Origin: Chitinophaga pinensis
Lineage (GTDB): Bacteria > Bacteroidota > Bacteroidia > Flavobacteriales_D > Crocinitomicaceae
Assembly (NCBI GenBank): GCA_945897765.1
Contig: CAMDGP010000066.1
Coordinates: 1 to 9,785, forward strand
Direction of reading: 5' to 3'
Length of the DNA: 9,785 nt
Shown here one piece after another: positions 6,343 to 9,785 of this stretch. The notes beneath the pieces are model-generated. The model saw nothing but the letters and a program-made list of their open reading frames with translations, did no database searches and was not told the DNA's origin. The translations under genes were made by a program, and so were the position numbers. Position 1 is the first letter of the stretch. Each line of letters starts with the position of its first letter.

Positions 6343-6359
6343 GTTATTGATTTTCTTTC

Positions 6360-6367
6360 TAATTTAG
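6360..6367 (+). promoter_or_regulatory. Possible promoter -7 element of the lipoprotein gene (TAATTTAG)
   Basis: TAATTTAG differs from TAnnTTTG at one base and lies 10 bases before the ATG at 6378. A TTG at 6338-6340 sits 19 bp upstream as a possible -33 element. This is the best candidate in the short divergent intergenic region. Confidence 0.35.
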
Positions 6368-6377
6368 CTCAAAAAAA

Positions 6378-7241
6378 ATGAAATTCATTCCCCTATTACT
6401 TTTGCTATCAAGTATTATTTTATCTGCGTCTTGCAAGAAAAAAACAAATCAAACAGAAGAACCAAAATTGATTATTAAAATTGTTGTTGATTCTACTCAA
6501 ATTCGTCTAGGAAATTTAGGAACAGCAAGTACGATTCCAGTTGGAAATGCAGGTCAACATCCAAGTTTTAATTCAATTTCAGCTCATTATTTAGAATTTG
6601 CTCCAAGCTCAACAACTGCTTTGGGAAGTGGTGCTATTTTGTATCATGCACCTGAAACAAATGCTGGTGGAACTAATGCAATCGATTTTTCTCAAGCAGT
6701 AATAAAGAAATCAGGAGAAGTTTATTTAGAAATTCCATTGAAGGATGTGCCAGTTGGAAATTATGAATGGGTGCGTTTATCTCTATCCTATCAAAATTAT
6801 GATGTTAAATTCCATTATGCAGGACAACCTTATACTGGCACTATCGCAAGTTTTGTGGGTTTTAAAAACTATATCACCTCTTTTCTAGTTAAAAATCAAT
6901 CGGTTGCTGTAAATGCAAATAAATCCCAAGGATATTGGGCTTTTGAATCTATTGCAGGTGTTCAAACTGGACAAAGCGCTGGTTCAACGACTGTTCCAAA
7001 TCCATTAGCATCAACTTCTCCAATTCCGGCAGGTTCTTGTGTGGTAACGGGTCAATTTGCAAATACTTTTTCAATTACTGGAAATGAGAAAACTAACATT
7101 ACAGTTGTTATGTCTTTATCTATTAATAAAAGTTTTGAATGGAAAGATATGAACGGAAATGGAAAATGGGATGTAGATGCAGGTTCTGGTGAGGATGTTG
7201 TTGACATGGGATTAAGAGGTTTGATTCCGATTATTCAATAA
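6378..7241 (+). CDS. Lipoprotein of unknown function with Asp/Asn-rich loop near the C-terminus
   Basis: I do not recognise a family. The 287 residues begin with a lipoprotein signal, MKFIPLLLLLSSIILSASC, with lipidated Cys19; the lipobox LSAS-C is somewhat relaxed, as is common in Bacteroidota. Lys-Lys-Lys follows the Cys rather than the acidic export signal of surface lipoproteins, so a periplasm-facing position is more likely (inference). The rest is rich in short beta-like segments (LIIKIVVDSTQIRLG; EVYLEIPLKDVPVGNYEWVRLSLSYQNY). Near the C-terminus, DMNGNGKWDVDAGSGED (257-273) has the DxNxNGxxD spacing of EF-hand-like or thrombospondin-like calcium loops, directly followed by VVDMGLRGLIP. 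The start has only an A-run before it and no Shine-Dalgarno sequence. The gene is divergent from the MFS transporter and 82 bp before the persulfide dioxygenase gene, which has its own promoter. Function is unknown. Confidence 0.8.
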   Translation: MKFIPLLLLLSSIILSASCKKKTNQTEEPKLIIKIVVDSTQIRLGNLGTASTIPVGNAGQHPSFNSISAHYLEFAPSSTTALGSGAILYHAPETNAGGTNAIDFSQAVIKKSGEVYLEIPLKDVPVGNYEWVRLSLSYQNYDVKFHYAGQPYTGTIASFVGFKNYITSFLVKNQSVAVNANKSQGYWAFESIAGVQTGQSAGSTTVPNPLASTSPIPAGSCVVTGQFANTFSITGNEKTNITVVMSLSINKSFEWKDMNGNGKWDVDAGSGEDVVDMGLRGLIPIIQ

Positions 7242-7270
7242 AAGTTAAATAAACAAGAACGTTTATAAAC

Positions 7271-7304
7271 TTTGAATTTTTTTAAATGGATTGTTCTAAT
7301 TTTG
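7271..7304 (+). promoter_or_regulatory. Promoter of the persulfide dioxygenase gene: TTTG, 22-bp spacer, TAATTTTG
   Basis: TTTG at 7271-7274 and TAATTTTG at 7297-7304 match both Bacteroidota promoter elements with a 22-bp spacer identical to the hemE promoter. Transcription should begin near 7310, giving a leader of roughly 13-15 bases before the ATG at 7324. Confidence 0.7.
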
Positions 7305-7323
7305 TAACTTATTTATAAAGAAT

Positions 7324-8733
7324 ATGAAAATTGAACAAATATATACGGGTTGTTTAGCACAAGGAGCTTACTTTATTTCATCTAATGGTGAAGCTGTGGT
7401 TATTGATCCATTGCGTGAAATTCAGCCTTATATTGAAAGAGCGAAAGCTGACAATGTAAAAATCAAATACATATTAGAAACACATTTTCATGCAGATTTT
7501 GTTTCTGGACATGTGGATTTAGCAAAGGCAACTGGAGCATCAATCGTTTATGGGCCTAATGCAAATCCAAGTTTTGAATTTTACAGTGCCAAAGATGGAG
7601 ACTTATTACAAGTTGGAGGTATTACTTTCAAAGTTCTTCATACTCCAGGGCACACAATGGAATCAACTTGCTATTTGTTAATTGACGAGTCGGGTGGTGA
7701 AGTAGCTTTGTTTTCTGGAGATACACTTTTTATTGGTGATGTTGGTCGTCCTGATTTAGCGCAAAAATCTGCGTCAATGACACAAGAAGAATTAGCAGGA
7801 TTATTATTTCATTCTTTGCGTGAAAAAATTATGCCTTTACCAAATTCTGTTATTGTTTATCCAGCTCACGGCGCTGGTTCAGCTTGCGGGAAAAATATGT
7901 CAAAAGAAACAACTGATACACTCGGCCATCAAAAAACAACAAATTATGCTTTGCGCTCTGATATGACGAAAGAAGAATTTGTGAAAGAAGTAACAGATGA
8001 TTTGTTACCACCTCCAGGATATTTTGGGATGAATGTTGCAATGAACAAAAACGGTTATGATGCCATTCAAGAAGTGATGAAACGAGGATTACATCCATTA
8101 TCTGTAGATGGTTTTGAAGCAGTTGCAAATGAAACGGATGCGATAGTTTTGGATACAAGAAACTCAATGGAATTCTCTAAACAATTTATACCAAATAGTA
8201 TCTCAATTGGTTTGGAAGGACAATTTGCTCCTTGGGTTGGTGCTTTAATTCCAGACGTGAAACAAGAAATTTTATTGATAACTGAACCTGGAAAAGAGGA
8301 GGAAACTGTAAAGCGTTTAGCGCGTGTAGGTTATGATTATGTGATTGGTTACTTAGACGGAGGAATCGAAGCATGGAAAGATGCAGGTAAACTATTAGAT
8401 AGTATTGATCGCATTACAGCAGAAGAGTTTGAAGCAAAATTCGCAGCAAAACCAATTGTAATTGATGTACGTAAACCAGGAGAATTTAGTAGTGAGCATG
8501 TTGAAGATGCTATTTCCATTCCTTTAGATTTCATGAACAATCACATGGCTGAATTTCCAAAAGAACAACCTTTTATCCTTCATTGTGCGGGCGGTTACCG
8601 CAGTATTATTGCAAGTTCAATCTTAAAATCAAGAGGTTTCAATAATTTCGCTGATGTTATAGGTGGTTACGGTGCAATTTCCAAAACAACTGTTCCAAAA
8701 ACAGATTTTGTTTGTCCAACCACTAAAAAATAG
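7324..8733 (+). CDS. Persulfide dioxygenase-sulfurtransferase, CstB-like (MBL-fold plus two rhodanese domains)
   Basis: It is predicted to oxidise low-molecular-weight persulfides to sulfite with a mononuclear Fe(II) and O2, and then form thiosulfate through its rhodanese domain; it is cytosolic and part of sulfide detoxification. Residues 1-250 are an ETHE1-like metallo-beta-lactamase fold: THFHADFVSGH (53-63) with His54, His56 and Asp58, TPGH with His110, SGDTLF with Asp133, and PAHG with His182. Cys188 in SACGK sits where CstB carries a reactive Cys near the active site. Residues about 262-355 are a rhodanese-like domain with LDTR and GYLDGG landmarks but LLITEPGKEEE where the active-site loop should be, with no Cys. 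Residues about 365-457 are a second rhodanese with the loop HCAGGYRS and catalytic Cys421. This order and the 469-residue length fit staphylococcal CstB (PDO, pseudo-rhodanese, rhodanese). No sulfide:quinone reductase or CstR-type regulator is adjacent. Glyoxalase II is less likely given the fused domains. Confidence 0.88.
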   Translation: MKIEQIYTGCLAQGAYFISSNGEAVVIDPLREIQPYIERAKADNVKIKYILETHFHADFVSGHVDLAKATGASIVYGPNANPSFEFYSAKDGDLLQVGGITFKVLHTPGHTMESTCYLLIDESGGEVALFSGDTLFIGDVGRPDLAQKSASMTQEELAGLLFHSLREKIMPLPNSVIVYPAHGAGSACGKNMSKETTDTLGHQKTTNYALRSDMTKEEFVKEVTDDLLPPPGYFGMNVAMNKNGYDAIQEVMKRGLHPLSVDGFEAVANETDAIVLDTRNSMEFSKQFIPNSISIGLEGQFAPWVGALIPDVKQEILLITEPGKEEETVKRLARVGYDYVIGYLDGGIEAWKDAGKLLDSIDRITAEEFEAKFAAKPIVIDVRKPGEFSSEHVEDAISIPLDFMNNHMAEFPKEQPFILHCAGGYRSIIASSILKSRGFNNFADVIGGYGAISKTTVPKTDFVCPTTKK

Positions 8734-8791
8734 GAGATACAATTTGATATTCTTCGATTGCAACTTCATGTTTAACAAATATGAAATCAAG

Positions 8792-8968
8792 TTAAATTGA
8801 AGAAGCTGTTCGCCTATAAAATATAATGTAATCCAAGCCTAAGTAATTTCTGTGTGCGTAAAGTTCCATATAAATGAATTTCTCAAATGCATTTCCAAAT
8901 AATTCGGTTACTTGTTCAATTTTTGAACCTTCAATAATTGTAATTCCTTTCTTACTAAATTTACTCAA
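8792..8968 (-). CDS. Small hypothetical reading frame, possibly a decayed gene
   Basis: An open frame of 58 codons on the minus strand fills most of the gap between the two flanking plus-strand genes. It runs from a TTG at 8968, with an in-frame TGA just upstream at 8972-8974, to TAA at 8792-8794. The peptide has protein-like composition, with segments such as GITIIEGSKIEQVTELFG, FEKFIYMELYAHRNYLG and LDYIIFYRR. After the TAA the same frame stays open for another 22 codons (including FIFVKHEVAIEEYQIVSP) and stops only at a TAG at 8723-8725, inside the 3' end of the dioxygenase gene; one CAA-to-TAA change could therefore have split a gene of about 81 codons. There is no ATG near the start, no evident promoter or ribosome site, and the frame would start 9 bases from the divergent dipeptidase ATG. 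I do not recognise a family. It may be a remnant, a small gene with a non-ATG start, or chance. Confidence 0.35.
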   Translation of the reverse strand: MSKFSKKGITIIEGSKIEQVTELFGNAFEKFIYMELYAHRNYLGLDYIIFYRRTASSI

Positions 8969-8977
8969 AATTCATAA

Positions 8978-9739
8978 ATGAAAAATTTTGGTTTTGTCCT
9001 TGTTTTGTTGCTCGTTTTTGCGTGTGAGGATTCGCAAAATAAAGCAAGTTCAAAGAAACAGTCGAATGATATCCAAAACCAATCAGTTAATGTTCCTTAC
9101 ACAATTGACACAACAAAAGTAGCAGGAGAAAGTCGCGTTTTGATTGATAGTTTAGTCGATATTCGTTCCATTAATCCAGAAATACAAGTGGATTTAAAAT
9201 ATGCCACAGCGGATAATTTCATGAAAAAGCGTTTGTACGAACGTCTTCGTATCGCTTATTTGCAAAAGGATATAGCTGAACGTTTGTCGAAAAGTCAAAA
9301 TTTACTTTCCAGCTTAAAAGCAGGTTATCGTTTGTTGGTTTACGATGCCGTTCGTCCTGTTAGTGTTCAACAAAAAATGTGGGATGCGCTTGATTCAATT
9401 CCTCCAAATGAACGTGGGAAATTTGTTTCCAATCCACAAAATAGAAGTTTACACAATATGGGCGCAGCAGTTGATTTGACAATTATTGATGGAAGAGGAA
9501 TTCCTTTGGATATGGGAGCTGTATATGACGACATTCGTAAAATTGCTTATCCCACATTAGAACAAGAATTTTTGGCAAAAGGAGAATTAACAGAAAAACA
9601 CATTGAGAACCGTGAATTACTCCGGAAAGTGATGAAATCTCAAGGTTTTCGTCCGCTAGAAACTGAATGGTGGCACTTCAATGCTTGCTCACGTGCTCAA
9701 GGAAAAGCAAAGTACAAAGTATTAATGGAAGAACCTTAA
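8978..9739 (+). CDS. D-alanyl-D-alanine dipeptidase (VanX/DdpX family, peptidase M15D), lipoprotein
   Basis: It is predicted to be a zinc peptidase that cleaves D-Ala-D-Ala, acting outside the cytoplasm on peptidoglycan-derived dipeptide. Residues 1-15 are a hydrophobic signal ending in LVFA-C, with Cys16 as the likely lipidation site; Glu-Asp follow the Cys, a partial resemblance to the acidic export signal of surface lipoproteins. Residues 20-50 are a polar linker. The catalytic domain (about 52-250) shows all M15D landmarks: VDLKYATADNF (71-81), LLVYDAVRP (119-127) with Arg126, SLHNMGAAVDLT (157-168) with zinc ligands His159 and Asp166, and ETEWWHF (228-234) with catalytic Glu230 and zinc ligand His233. 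MGAVYDD (179-185) is also typical. There are no vanH/vanA or D-Ala-D-Lac ligase genes nearby, so this looks like a peptidoglycan turnover enzyme rather than glycopeptide resistance. Only a weak promoter-like TAAATTTA (8956-8963) precedes the ATG. The last 46 bases of the window, after the stop, show no gene. Confidence 0.92.
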   Translation: MKNFGFVLVLLLVFACEDSQNKASSKKQSNDIQNQSVNVPYTIDTTKVAGESRVLIDSLVDIRSINPEIQVDLKYATADNFMKKRLYERLRIAYLQKDIAERLSKSQNLLSSLKAGYRLLVYDAVRPVSVQQKMWDALDSIPPNERGKFVSNPQNRSLHNMGAAVDLTIIDGRGIPLDMGAVYDDIRKIAYPTLEQEFLAKGELTEKHIENRELLRKVMKSQGFRPLETEWWHFNACSRAQGKAKYKVLMEEP

Positions 9740-9785
9740 TATTGATTTAGTCCAACGTGAATTTACAATACTTAATTACGTGTCC

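Noticed and set aside
7324..8080. Reading the MBL domain as glyoxalase II
   Set aside because: THFHADFVSGH rather than the binuclear THxHxDH motif, plus the two fused rhodanese domains, point to a mononuclear iron persulfide dioxygenase.
7850..8540. Antisense open frames of 62-105 codons within the dioxygenase gene
   Set aside because: They lie opposite a clearly conserved coding sequence and their translations show low-complexity shadow composition with no start context.
8765..8785. Hairpin TTCATGTTT-AAC-AAATATGAA after the dioxygenase gene as a terminator
   Set aside because: The 9-bp stem is almost entirely A/T and is not followed by a T-run, so it is weak; it also falls inside the candidate minus-strand frame.
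8978..9739. Glycopeptide resistance cluster (vanX)
   Set aside because: There is no vanH, vanA-type ligase or vanRS nearby, and a lipoprotein signal argues for a different role.

Overview
The window is about 9.8 kb of AT-rich chromosomal DNA that reads like a member of the Bacteroidota, most probably Flavobacteriales (perhaps a Fluviicola/Crocinitomicaceae-type organism; this lineage guess is inference). Supporting signs are the near absence of Shine-Dalgarno sequences before start codons, several copies of the Bacteroidota -7 promoter element TAnnTTTG, an OmpA protein with an N-terminal beta-rich domain typical of that phylum, and lipoproteins with relaxed lipoboxes.

Layout. Positions 1-410 hold the 3' part of serC and 614-1570 a short-form serA, so two consecutive steps of serine biosynthesis are adjacent. 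The 203 bp between them hold a mosaic of short word repeats and a GC-rich palindrome. serA ends at a clear intrinsic terminator. Next come ung (uracil-DNA glycosylase, 1820-2485) and hemE (uroporphyrinogen decarboxylase, 2573-3604), each with its own likely promoter; that of hemE lies so close to the ATG that the mRNA may be leaderless. An exported OmpA-family envelope protein (3609-4835) begins 4 bases after the hemE stop, and the unit ends in a strong hairpin terminator. On the minus strand, convergent to it, is an MFS transporter (5038-6267), again with a promoter almost touching its ATG. Divergent from it is a lipoprotein of unknown function (6378-7241). Then come a three-domain persulfide dioxygenase/rhodanese protein of CstB type (7324-8733) and a lipoprotein VanX-type D-Ala-D-Ala dipeptidase (8978-9739). 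Between these two lies an unlisted small minus-strand reading frame that looks like a small gene or a decaying remnant.

Most genes are housekeeping: serine and heme synthesis, base-excision repair, sulfide/persulfide detoxification, envelope and peptidoglycan maintenance. I see no phage, IS element, CRISPR array, toxin-antitoxin or defence locus, and no clear undescribed multi-gene system. The points most worth a second look are the repeat mosaic, the paired GC palindromes, the two apparently leaderless promoters, the hidden minus-strand frame at 8723-8968, and the exported protein at 6378-7241 with an Asp/Asn loop near its C-terminus.
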